Shown here: positions 8,405 through 16,084 of the stretch, piece by piece
How the letters are laid out: every line of letters starts with the position of its first letter
How positions within the stretch are numbered: position 1 is the first letter of the stretch
Source of the DNA: JAAYHG01 sp012735455
Lineage (GTDB): Bacteria; Bacillota; DTU030; DUMP01
DNA length: 64,000 nt
Reading direction: 5' to 3'
Assembly: GCA_050951365.1 (NCBI GenBank)
Contig: JBMNIX010000001.1
Location: 1-64,000 of the forward strand
The notes under the pieces: model-generated
Seen by the model: only the letters and a program-made list of their open reading frames with translations
What the model was told of the DNA's origin: nothing
The model's database searches: none
Position numbers and translations under genes: made by a program

Positions 8405-9163
8405 TCATCTGCTTTCGGGGACAATCACCACCTTCCGGCCGTCCCGACCAGCACAGGCCAGAGCTATTTCTGCCAGTGTAGGGGCGGCGATATAAAAAAA
8501 GGTAACAAAAGGAGTCTTAAAATCGCTCAAGCGGTGGGCGTCGGAAGAGGCTACCAGGGTGTAGTGCTCCAGCTCAGGAAACTCACGGCACACCATTTTA
8601 GGATCATGGCTGGCAGAGATCTCCAGGGCTGCCACGTTGAGCCCTGATGGAACCATCCCCAAGTTGGACAACAGGCTGAAGGCGGGACGGTCCACATGGG
8701 CTGGAATAATAAGACCACCAGCTGCCTGCGTTATTTGAGCCACCTGCTCCAACGTCAAGTCCACCGACGAGAGCAAAAGTTTGTCTTCTAGGGAGAGGAT
8801 ATTCTCCTCTTCGTCCACGATAATCTGGTCACCAAACACCTCAGGGCGGTTCTCTAGCGGTGGCAGGTGCCGCCCTATCTCTTTCCCCACCTCTTGGAGC
8901 TCTTTCAGCCCTGGAAGAAAGCAGAGGACGTGAACCTCTTCTTTGGTCTGTACCTCCATCCCCGGCAACACAGCAATACCCATGCGCGCCGCCAACGCAA
9001 CCACTGGTGCTACATTGGCCCAGGCGTTGTGATCGGTAATGGCCAGAAGACCTAAACCTTTCGCCATGGCAGCCTGCACAATTGCGCGTGGACCCATCTC
9101 CAGTTCCGCGCAAGGGGAAAGCACCGTGTGCACATGAAGGTCTGCCTTGAGCCACCTTAACAT
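8405..9163 (-). CDS. PHP-domain metal-dependent phosphoesterase
   Basis: A 252-residue single-domain PHP protein. The metal-binding motifs are visible in order: DLHVHTVLSPCAE (residues 8-20), ITDHNAWAN (about 42-50), LPGMEVQT (about 65), PAHVDRPAF (about 155) and SSDAHRLSDF (about 210). The family includes histidinol phosphatases and 3',5'-nucleotide phosphatases; a substrate cannot be assigned. It starts 2 bases after the DRTGG gene, so it is firmly part of the operon. PHP proteins recur beside [FeFe] hydrogenase genes, which suggests a nucleotide-turnover or signalling role; this is inference. Confidence 0.9.
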   Translation of the reverse strand: MLRWLKADLHVHTVLSPCAELEMGPRAIVQAAMAKGLGLLAITDHNAWANVAPVVALAARMGIAVLPGMEVQTKEEVHVLCFLPGLKELQEVGKEIGRHLPPLENRPEVFGDQIIVDEEENILSLEDKLLLSSVDLTLEQVAQITQAAGGLIIPAHVDRPAFSLLSNLGMVPSGLNVAALEISASHDPKMVCREFPELEHYTLVASSDAHRLSDFKTPFVTFFYIAAPTLAEIALACAGRDGRKVVIVPESR

Positions 9164-9165
9164 TG

Positions 9166-9519
9166 CTACCGGCAGCCTTTTATACCTAAACTGTAAAGCT
9201 TTCCAACCACCTCAAAACTGCTGAGCGGGGTAGTAAGAATAGGGATACCCTCGGCTTCCGCCTTGCTCAAAGTGTCCGCCTGGGGTTCTACACCACCGGC
9301 CACAACAATTCCAGCCAGGTTTAACAACACCGCAACCGCAACGATGTTTTGATGGGCCTGTACCGTAACCCAGATATCACCTTCGCGCGCTTTCGCCATG
9401 GTGTGACTCAGAAGATCTGAGATATAACCGCCTTTGACCTCTCGGTCCAGGTAATCGGCTCCGGCCTGAACAGCCAGATCAAGTTCTGATACCGTCACCA
9501 GTTCAGCCAGTCGCATCAT
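9166..9519 (-). CDS. DRTGG-domain protein (copy 2)
   Basis: A 117-residue protein made almost entirely of one DRTGG domain, with the typical pattern ISDLLSHTMAK, then the hydrophobic strand LAGIVVAGGV and IPILTTP. The domain is found between the CBS and P-loop parts of some pyrophosphatases and in phosphotransacetylases; its ligand is not established. The start ATG-ATG overlaps the stop of the sensory hydrogenase gene by 17 bases, showing tight coupling. A second, divergent DRTGG gene heads the operon at 11662. Confidence 0.85.
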   Translation of the reverse strand: MMRLAELVTVSELDLAVQAGADYLDREVKGGYISDLLSHTMAKAREGDIWVTVQAHQNIVAVAVLLNLAGIVVAGGVEPQADTLSKAEAEGIPILTTPLSSFEVVGKLYSLGIKGCR

Positions 9520-10846
9520 CTACTCCCCCCTTCTTAGCTTTGTTCTGGTTCATGGCCGGAGGCACTGTCCGCGCCAAATCGTAGGTTTCCTGCGCCAAGG
9601 CCATGATTCTTTCCCTTAGTTTAAAGATGCAGTCGGTCTCTAACGCCTTGCCCACTGCGATGTCTTCAGCCAATGCTCGGCAGGTTGGCGCACCACAAGA
9701 GCCGCAGTCTAAGCCAGGTAACCGCTCCAGCAAGACTTGCACCTGTTGTAGTTTTTGCATGGCTCGTCTCAAGTCAGAATCTAAACGCACTATGGGCCTT
9801 GGTTCCACGGAAATGCTATCCACTTTAGGGTCGAGCACTCCCATCGCTGCCAGCCGATCACTAAGCGGTTCACGTTCTGGCAGATCCCGTACCAGGTGCC
9901 GCAGGCGCACCTCAGCAACAAAGCGGTTACCGACATTGAGAATTCCACCTACGCAACCGCCAGGACAGGCTTGAGCCTCAATAAAATCGATGTCCCCTAA
10001 CCGGCCTAGCTCTATCTCCTCCAGCACGCCGATAACATTGTGAATACCGTCCACACTGAGGGAGTTTTCAATCCCGGCGGCTGCCTGCTCTCCACCCGAT
10101 GCACCCCAAGCAATCCCCAAACGGCCAGCGCGAGTCAAACAGGGCTGTTCTTGCCGCAGGTTTTGAAGTATGTCGCCATACACATCTGCCACGGCCAGTA
10201 CTCGGTCAACTTCCATAGGCAGACCGGTCACCGGGCTCTTGACAGCTGTAACCTTAGCCGGGCAAGGACTGAGGAAGAAAATCCCAATCCTTTCCCGCGG
10301 AAGACCAGTCTCTTTCTGTTTAATCTTCCGTACAAAAGTAGCCATAACCTGCATAGGACTTGCCAAGGGGATGATATGATCCACCAGAGCAGGAAAGCGA
10401 ACCTGAATTAAACGTAACACTGCCGGACAAGCCGAAGAAATCAGGGGACGCACACGCTTGTTCTCTCTAAAGTAGGCCTGTACCGCCTTTGACACCACTT
10501 CGGCCGCCAAGGCCAACTCGTACACATCGTCAAAGCCCAAAGCTTTCACTGCCGCCAAAATGCGTGCAGGAGAAACGTTGTCCCGAAATTGACCATAAAG
10601 GGAGGGAGCAGTCAAGGCTACAGTGTAGCTGAATTGTGCTAGGTCTTGAAGGGAGTCACGCTCAGCATACTTGGCGTGATTCGGGCATGCACGGATACAC
10701 TCGCCGCAATCAATGCAGCGCTCCTCAATGATCTCCGCTTTGCCGTGCCGTACCCGGATAGCTTCCACTGGACACTTCTTAATGCAGTTCACGCAGCCCT
10801 TGCATTTTTCCCTATCCAGCCGTACCGAGTGGAAGTACTCCACCAC
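9503..10846 (-). CDS. Sensory-type [FeFe] hydrogenase-like protein
   Basis: A 447-residue protein with two N-terminal [4Fe-4S] motifs (C15-C25 and C44-C54), an H-cluster domain, and a C-terminal four-cysteine Fe-S motif (C381, C384, C389, C406). H-cluster motifs are L1 SSACPAV (137-143), L2 SPCPAKVTAV (from 193) and L3 QACPGGCVGG (from 292), so cluster ligands C140, C195, C294 and C298 are present. The cysteine used for proton transfer in catalytic enzymes is alanine (A139), as reported for the sensory hydrogenase HydS of Thermotoga. There is no PAS domain, but stand-alone ATPase genes lie on both sides. A hydrogen- or redox-sensing role is inferred. The start is GTG at 10846, with GGGGGG just upstream. 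Confidence 0.88.
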   Translation of the reverse strand: MVEYFHSVRLDREKCKGCVNCIKKCPVEAIRVRHGKAEIIEERCIDCGECIRACPNHAKYAERDSLQDLAQFSYTVALTAPSLYGQFRDNVSPARILAAVKALGFDDVYELALAAEVVSKAVQAYFRENKRVRPLISSACPAVLRLIQVRFPALVDHIIPLASPMQVMATFVRKIKQKETGLPRERIGIFFLSPCPAKVTAVKSPVTGLPMEVDRVLAVADVYGDILQNLRQEQPCLTRAGRLGIAWGASGGEQAAAGIENSLSVDGIHNVIGVLEEIELGRLGDIDFIEAQACPGGCVGGILNVGNRFVAEVRLRHLVRDLPEREPLSDRLAAMGVLDPKVDSISVEPRPIVRLDSDLRRAMQKLQQVQVLLERLPGLDCGSCGAPTCRALAEDIAVGKALETDCIFKLRERIMALAQETYDLARTVPPAMNQNKAKKGGVDDATG

Positions 10847-10869
10847 TGTCCCCCCTGCCTATAAAGCCT

Positions 10870-11301
10870 TTATATCATATTAATAACAATCTCTAGCCGC
10901 GTACCCTGACCAACTACGCTCGAAATTGTTAATTTATCGGCACACTTTTTGATGTTGGGGAGCCCCATTCCAGCGCCAAAACCCAGCTCCCGAATCTCAT
11001 CTGGGGCAGTGGAATAACCCTCTTGAAAGGCCAAATCTATATCCTCAATTCCGGGTCCTTCGTCCTCGGCAACGATGGTCACCTTCTCAGGTACAACTTT
11101 TAGACCCATCACTCCTCGGCGGGCGTGGATAATAATGTTCATTTCGGCTTCGTAGGCGCAAATGCTGGCGCGGCGCACTAGTTTTGGCGGTAGGTTAAGA
11201 TCCTGAAGCACTTTCTTGATGGTACCCGCCGCCTCACCCGCGTGGAGAAAGTCACCGGCAACCACTGGAATACTCAGATCATAGCTCGCTTCATCTGCCA
11301 T
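10870..11301 (-). CDS. RsbW-like ATP-binding protein (GHKL anti-sigma/serine-kinase family)
   Basis: About 143 residues from the ATG at 11301, with N-box YEAEMNIIIHA, G1 box EDEGPGIED and G2 box GFGAGMGLPNIKK. The arrangement is that of RsbW/SpoIIAB-type ATPases rather than of full histidine kinases. Earlier in-frame starts (11319, 11310) are possible because no ribosome site clearly decides between them. The gene overlaps the end of the first DRTGG gene and is followed 23 bases later by the sensory hydrogenase gene. No STAS antagonist or sigma factor is encoded nearby, so its target is unknown. Confidence 0.85.
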   Translation of the reverse strand: MADEASYDLSIPVVAGDFLHAGEAAGTIKKVLQDLNLPPKLVRRASICAYEAEMNIIIHARRGVMGLKVVPEKVTIVAEDEGPGIEDIDLAFQEGYSTAPDEIRELGFGAGMGLPNIKKCADKLTISSVVGQGTRLEIVINMI

Positions 11302-11662
11302 TGGCATCATCCCGGCCAATCATGTGCCCTTCTAACCCTGCCTTGTAAAGGAGACCACATGATTCATACATGGGAAAACGGGTTAGAAAGACTGGTAGCC
11401 CGTGTTCCCGAGCCAATTCCAACACCTCTGGACCTGGCCTTTTGCCCCGCACAAAAACAATCCCTGCAAGATCAATTAGGCTGGCCGTTCTGATAACCTG
11501 CGTGGTGGTAAGTCCTGTAAGGAGGAGAGTTCGGTCCCTGATAAACGTCAACACATCGCTCATCAAGTCAGCGGCGCACGCACTTGAAACGTTAGCTTTT
11601 ATATCAGGAGGTGGAACCAGTATCTCAGCCCGAAGAATCCTTGCAACATCTGCCAGTTGCAC
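11291..11662 (-). CDS. DRTGG-domain protein (copy 1), first gene of the hydrogen operon
   Basis: A 123-residue DRTGG protein, recognisable from SACAADLMSDVLTF, then the hydrophobic stretch LIDLAGIVFVRG and LPVFLTRF, the same layout as the copy at 9166-9519 but clearly diverged. The start is ATG at 11662, with GGAGGG a few bases upstream. It appears to be the first gene of a ten-gene minus-strand operon that runs to hydA. Its close packing with the RsbW-like gene suggests that the two products act together. No catalytic residues can be identified. Confidence 0.83.
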   Translation of the reverse strand: MQLADVARILRAEILVPPPDIKANVSSACAADLMSDVLTFIRDRTLLLTGLTTTQVIRTASLIDLAGIVFVRGKRPGPEVLELAREHGLPVFLTRFPMYESCGLLYKAGLEGHMIGRDDANGR

Positions 11663-11930
11663 GTTTACCCTCCTTACTTGGGGCCAATTGGCATGATGGA
11701 ACTATGGACTGCTATAAAAAGGCATTATTCTTTGACGAAGTTTCAACAAATACTTATTCGCTCCTCTTAACAAGATTCCTGCTTAATGGGTGAAAAATTT
11801 ACTTATACTTGCCTTAAAGCACCGTAAAGCAGACATACATGGTTGCTTCTGGGACGAAGCCATTCGTAGGAAACCAAAAAAGGTCTTGCCAAAAGCAAGC
11901 TGAACTGGTAAGCTCATACATGAGATAGTC
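11663..11930. other. Divergent intergenic region between the hydrogen operon and the ABC importer
   Basis: AT-rich sequence expected to hold the promoters of both the minus-strand hydrogen operon and the plus-strand transporter operon. I could not assign -35/-10 boxes with confidence. No tRNA or convincing small gene is seen. Confidence 0.5.
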
Positions 11931-12044
11931 ATGTTCTTAACGATCCTGACTGGCAGTGCAAGTATCGCTTCCGGGAGGGTAAATCAAGACCCAATTCCTG
12001 AGACCAGGGGTGACACCCTGCCGCCGAGGGAAGGAGGAGTAAGA
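11931..12044 (+). promoter_or_regulatory. Possible structured 5' leader of the ABC importer operon
   Basis: The 114 bases before the permease start are GC-rich and contain several complementary arms: GGCAG (11952-11956) with CTGCC (12018-12022), GGGT (11977-11980) with ACCC (11989-11992), and CAGGG (12005-12009) with CCCTG (12016-12020). The last hairpin sits just ahead of the ribosome site. The frame of the permease is open through this stretch, but the better start is downstream. I do not recognise a known riboswitch class. Confidence 0.25.
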
Positions 12045-12932
12045 ATGGTTCAAAAGAAGACCCCTCTGGTTGCCGTGTCTGCATCGCCGGCTGCTGGAGT
12101 GTGGTCTTTTTGGCGTTTCGGCAGAGGTCTCGTGCTTCCGGTGGTGCTCGTAATCAGCTGGTGGATTGTTGCCAAGAGCGGTTCCTTCAGCCCCTACCTC
12201 CTACCAGCACCGCTGACTGTACTAAGGACACTGATCAAACTGACAGTGACTGGCGAGCTTGCGCTACACATAGCCGCTAGCCTTAAGCGGGTCCTGATAG
12301 GATTCAGTCTGGCGGTAACACTTGGCCTACCGTTGGGTCTCTTGGTGGGACTTTCATCGCAGGCGCGGGGACTGTTGGCGCCGACTCTACGCTTTCTGCA
12401 ACATGTGCCGCCCATTGCCTGGATCCCTCTTTTTATCCTCTGGCTCGGTATCGGCGAGTCCTCTAAGCATGCTGTGATTGTCTACGCTGCGTTCTTTCCT
12501 GTCTTTCTGAACACTCTGCAGGGTGTTGCGGCTACAGACCCGCGGCTGGTGGAAGTTGGCCGCCTCTACCGTTTGCGGAGCCTGGAACTGGTGCGAGAGG
12601 TGTTTCTGCCCAGCGCCGCACCGGTGATTTTTACCGGTCTGCGCCTAGGTTTAGGCTACAGCTGGCGCGCGCTGGTGTCAGCAGAACTGATCGCCGCTCC
12701 CAGCGGCCTGGGTTATCTCATAGTCGAGGCGCGAGAACTGTCCCAGCCAGCTGTTATTCTGTGTGGTGTAATAGTCATTGGACTGGTGGGCCTGGCACTG
12801 GAAATATTGTTAAACCTAGTGGAACAACACCTGCGACAGCGCATGAAAGGGTGGCACTCTAGCTCCAGGAAGCTCGCCGCCTATCTGAACGAGGGGAAGG
12901 GGATTCGACGTGCCATACCTGGAAATAAGTAA
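12045..12932 (+). CDS. ABC transporter permease, NitT/TauT (SsuC) family
   Basis: Inner-membrane permease of a nitrate/sulfonate/taurine-type importer, about 295 residues with five to six hydrophobic segments and the cytoplasmic loop GVAATDPRLVEVGRLYR, the EAA-type contact with the ATPase. The ATG at 12045 is preceded by GGAAGGAGGAG; the frame is open back to 11931, but that extension lacks a ribosome site and is not transporter-like. It overlaps the ATPase gene by 23 bases. The substrate is unknown. The operon continues toward the TM1266-like regulator and hydE/hydF, an unusual neighbourhood for this transporter type. Confidence 0.9.
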   Translation: MVQKKTPLVAVSASPAAGVWSFWRFGRGLVLPVVLVISWWIVAKSGSFSPYLLPAPLTVLRTLIKLTVTGELALHIAASLKRVLIGFSLAVTLGLPLGLLVGLSSQARGLLAPTLRFLQHVPPIAWIPLFILWLGIGESSKHAVIVYAAFFPVFLNTLQGVAATDPRLVEVGRLYRLRSLELVREVFLPSAAPVIFTGLRLGLGYSWRALVSAELIAAPSGLGYLIVEARELSQPAVILCGVIVIGLVGLALEILLNLVEQHLRQRMKGWHSSSRKLAAYLNEGKGIRRAIPGNK

Positions 12933-13647
12933 TGTGCGAAAGGATTTTGATCTGAGCGGACAACTGCTTACTGCTTTAGATCATGTTTCCTTCACCGTAC
13001 CAGCCAAAGCTATGGTGGCGCTGGTAGGACCCAGCGGCTGCGGCAAGAGCACCCTGCTGCGGCTTATTGCCGGGTTGGAACAACCAAGCAGTGGGACAGT
13101 ACGCCTCAACCGTCAGCCGGTTACAGGACCAAGCCAAATCTGTGGCTTGGTTTTCCAAGAGCCACGCCTCTTTCCCTGGTTGACAGTAGCCGATAATGTA
13201 GCCTTTGGCTTGCGCACCATGGAATACAGCATCCGACCCAAACGGGTAGCAGAGGTTCTGGAGTTAGTGGGGCTGACTGCTTTCGCCCAAGCTTACCCAG
13301 ACCAACTTTCAGGTGGTATGGCACAGCGGACAGCACTGGCCCGTGCCCTGGCGCCGAAGCCTGAACTCCTCCTCCTCGATGAACCCTTCGCTGCCCTGGA
13401 CGCACTTACCCGTTGTCGATTACAGTCCGAGCTGATTCGCCTGTGGCACGCGAGCGGAACTACCCTGCTTCTTGTCACCCATGACATTGAGGAAGCGGTA
13501 TTTGTTGCAGAACAGGTGGTAGTACTCACACCACGGCCCGGACACCTGAAGGAGGTGGTGAATATCAGCCTGCCTTATCCACGAGACCGAACCGCACCTG
13601 AATTCGCTCAACTACGCCGACACATTATCGATCTTTTGGAGGGTTAG
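12910..13647 (+). CDS. ABC transporter ATPase, NitT/TauT (SsuB) family
   Basis: A 245-residue nucleotide-binding subunit with Walker A GPSGCGKST (about residues 39-47), signature LSGGMAQR, Walker B LLLLDEPFAALD and the switch VTHDIEEA. The start is GTG at 12910, inside the end of the permease gene, and the stop is one base before the ATG of the binding-protein gene, so the three genes form one transcription unit. Energises import through the permease at 12045. Substrate undetermined. Confidence 0.93.
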   Translation: MPYLEISNVRKDFDLSGQLLTALDHVSFTVPAKAMVALVGPSGCGKSTLLRLIAGLEQPSSGTVRLNRQPVTGPSQICGLVFQEPRLFPWLTVADNVAFGLRTMEYSIRPKRVAEVLELVGLTAFAQAYPDQLSGGMAQRTALARALAPKPELLLLDEPFAALDALTRCRLQSELIRLWHASGTTLLLVTHDIEEAVFVAEQVVVLTPRPGHLKEVVNISLPYPRDRTAPEFAQLRRHIIDLLEG

Positions 13648-13648
13648 C

Positions 13649-14644
13649 ATGATGACCGGTATCAGGAAACACTGTGTTTGGTTATTGCTGATAACACTAC
13701 TGCTTACTCTTAGTGGTTGTGAAAAAGCCCCGGACCAACGGACAGCGGATCTCCCAACGGAGATCAATGCCACCTACGTAGCTCTACCCCTTAACGTTCC
13801 GTCCATAGTGGCCAAGAAACAACAGCTCTTTGAGAAGGCCTTTGAACCCGACGGCATTGCCTTCAACTACCACAACATAGTGGCCGGACCAGCCCAAACA
13901 GAAGGACTGGCCGCGGGTTCCATTGACTTTGCCTCCGTTCTGGGTGGAACCTCGGCGCTGCTCGCGCGCGCCCAAGGCGTAGGCTTGAAGGTGATCGCTA
14001 ACTATAGCATGTCACCCCGCGGTTTCGGACTGATCGTCCCGGCCGAAGCAACCACCACAACAGTGGCGGACCTTAAAGGCAAGAAGGTGGCCACAGCCAA
14101 AGGCACCATCGCTCACCAGCTCTTGGCTGCGGCTCTCGACAAGTCTGGTCTCAGCACCAAAGACATACAGTTCCTCCACATGGAACTGGCTGATGCCGCC
14201 ACGGCAGTACAGGCTGGTCAGTTGGATGCCGCCGTGGTAGGCGAACCGCTCCTGACGAAAGCAGTGTCTTCCGGTAAAGCCCGCCTTCTCGCCGATGGCG
14301 AGGGACTGATAAACGCACAGATTGTGGTGGCGGTTCGGGAGGAATTTGCCCAAAAGTATCCGGAGCTGGTACGGCGCTACCTTGAGGTACAGCGGCAGGC
14401 GGTAAATTTCGTCCGCGAACACCAGGATGAGGCACTGGCTGCTGCCGCCGAAGAAAACAAAATGGACCTTGAAGCCGTCAGGACAATCTTCCCTAAGTAC
14501 GACTTCTCTCTGGATCTAGATGCTAAAGCGATAGGTGAGCTCAAGGCCACAGCGGAATTTCTCAAACAGGTAGAACTCCTGGATGCGAATGTAAATGTGG
14601 AACAGCTGATAACGGACCTGGTTGACGACAGTTTCCTGCAGTAA
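13649..14644 (+). CDS. NMT1/THI5-like substrate-binding lipoprotein
   Basis: A 331-residue extracellular binding protein for the ABC importer. A signal peptide ends in the lipobox LSGC (residues about 22-25), so the mature protein is a membrane-anchored lipoprotein. The core has features of the NitT/TauT/THI5 periplasmic-binding family: GLAAGSIDFASVLG, then VADLKGKKVATAKGT and QAGQLDAAVVGEP. Relatives bind sulfonates, nitrate, bicarbonate, riboflavin or thiamine precursors, so the ligand cannot be named. The next gene downstream is the hydrogenase-linked TM1266-like regulator, 47 bases away. Confidence 0.88.
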   Translation: MMTGIRKHCVWLLLITLLLTLSGCEKAPDQRTADLPTEINATYVALPLNVPSIVAKKQQLFEKAFEPDGIAFNYHNIVAGPAQTEGLAAGSIDFASVLGGTSALLARAQGVGLKVIANYSMSPRGFGLIVPAEATTTTVADLKGKKVATAKGTIAHQLLAAALDKSGLSTKDIQFLHMELADAATAVQAGQLDAAVVGEPLLTKAVSSGKARLLADGEGLINAQIVVAVREEFAQKYPELVRRYLEVQRQAVNFVREHQDEALAAAAEENKMDLEAVRTIFPKYDFSLDLDAKAIGELKATAEFLKQVELLDANVNVEQLITDLVDDSFLQ

Positions 14645-14691
14645 CAAGGTAGCGGCTCTGTACGCACTTTGCCGAGAAAGGACGGATACGC

Positions 14692-14943
14692 ATGGAACGA
14701 CGGCTGGGTGTGGTGGGTATTGTGGTAACAGGGCGGGAGAACATAGCGCCCCGCCTCAACACCATTCTCTCCGAATTTGGCGAAATCATCGTCGGTCGCA
14801 TGGGTATACCCTACCATGAACGGCAGGTTTCGGTGATCTCCCTTATTGTTGACGGCACCACCGATCAAATTGGCGCACTCACCGGTAAACTGGGAAACTT
14901 ACCGGGCGTAACTGTAAAAAGCGCACTCACTCCCAAGAACTGA
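14692..14943 (+). CDS. TM1266-family [FeFe]-hydrogenase-associated putative regulator
   Basis: An 83-residue ACT/NikR-C-like small protein with the family pattern RRLGVVGIVV at the start, IIVGRMGIPY in the middle and VKSALTPK at the end. Members are almost always found beside hydE, hydF and hydG and are annotated as putative iron-only hydrogenase system regulators; they have no visible DNA-binding motif and their role is not proven. It precedes hydE by 61 bases. Start is ATG at 14692, after GAAAGGACGG. Confidence 0.88.
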   Translation: MERRLGVVGIVVTGRENIAPRLNTILSEFGEIIVGRMGIPYHERQVSVISLIVDGTTDQIGALTGKLGNLPGVTVKSALTPKN

Positions 14944-15004
14944 CTACGCCTTTCAAATAACCCTCAAGGACAGTTTTTAGCTTTTTAAAACATGGAGGCT
15001 AGGC

Positions 15005-16084
15005 ATGGAAGTCTCTTATAACGCTCTACTCACACGAGCAACTCAAACCCACCGTCTCGAAAAACATGAAATCATCCGCCTCCTTAATGCCAGGGGTGAA
15101 GAGGAACGCAGTCTCTTTGCCGCCGCCGATGCAGTGCGGGCTGACTGGGTCGGTGACGCGGTACACCTACGCGGCCTAATCGAGTTCTCTAATTACTGCC
15201 GCAACGACTGCCTGTACTGTGGCCTGCGACGCAGCAATCAACAGCTGCAGCGTTACCGCATGGAACCGGGCGAGATTCTCTCAGTGGCTAAGGCCGGAGC
15301 AAAGCTGGGTTACAGGACCATCGTGCTGCAGTCAGGCGACGACTGGTGGTACACCAGCACCAAACTGGCGCAACTGGTGGAAAAAATCAAACGGCTGGAT
15401 GTAGCGGTAACCCTCTCCATTGGCGAGCGCACCAGGGCCGAGTACCGAGACCTACGTTTGGCAGGGGCAGACCGTTACCTGCTCAAACAGGAAACCAGCG
15501 ATCCAGCGCTCTATGCACGGCTGCATCCCGGCCAGAGTTACCATCATCGGCGCCAGTGCTTGGAGTGGCTAGCCGAGCTGGGTTATCAAGTAGGATCTGG
15601 TACTATGGTAGGGCTCCCCGGCCAGACGGTGGAGACCCTGGCTGATGATCTCCTCTTTCTTCAAACCCAGGGGGTGGACATGGCGGGCATCGGCCCGTTT
15701 ATCCCGCACCCACAGACCCCTCTTTCCTGCTGTCCGCCTGGTAATACAGGCCAGACTCTAAGAACCATTGCCGTGGCTCGCCTGCTCCTCCCCTGGGCAC
15801 ACCTACCGGCGACCACAGCCCTGGCAGCCCTGGACAAGAACGGCCACCGCAAGGGCCTGGCTGCTGGGGCAAATGTAATCATGCCTGACTTGACACCACA
15901 ACCCTACCATGGTGCCTACGACATTTATCCAGGCAAGGGCGCACCGCTTCCTGCTGACTATCACCAAGCGATAAGGGATCTTGTGAGACAGGCTGGTCGA
16001 GTGGTGGCTACCACCCCCGGTCACAGCCTCAAACCCGTGAAGAGCAAGGACAATAGAGGGGAGGGAACCCTAGATGACCTATAA
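15005..16084 (+). CDS. hydE: [FeFe] hydrogenase H-cluster maturation radical SAM enzyme HydE
   Basis: Radical SAM maturase that helps build the diiron subcluster of [FeFe] hydrogenases. The SAM-cluster motif C65-x3-C69-x2-C72 (CRNDCLYCGL) is preceded by IEFSNY, typical of HydE rather than HydG or BioB. At 359 residues it has the normal length. Other family signatures include VLQSGDD near residue 104 and the GSGTMVGLPGQT stretch near residue 199. ATG at 15005 follows ATGGAGGCTAGGC. It overlaps hydF by 11 bases. HydG, the third maturase, is not in this window. Confidence 0.95.
   Translation: MEVSYNALLTRATQTHRLEKHEIIRLLNARGEEERSLFAAADAVRADWVGDAVHLRGLIEFSNYCRNDCLYCGLRRSNQQLQRYRMEPGEILSVAKAGAKLGYRTIVLQSGDDWWYTSTKLAQLVEKIKRLDVAVTLSIGERTRAEYRDLRLAGADRYLLKQETSDPALYARLHPGQSYHHRRQCLEWLAELGYQVGSGTMVGLPGQTVETLADDLLFLQTQGVDMAGIGPFIPHPQTPLSCCPPGNTGQTLRTIAVARLLLPWAHLPATTALAALDKNGHRKGLAAGANVIMPDLTPQPYHGAYDIYPGKGAPLPADYHQAIRDLVRQAGRVVATTPGHSLKPVKSKDNRGEGTLDDL

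Noticed and set aside
11931..12044. N-terminal extension of the ABC permease to 11931
   Set aside because: The added residues are not transporter-like, no ribosome site precedes 11931, and a strong GGAAGGAGGAG precedes the ATG at 12045.
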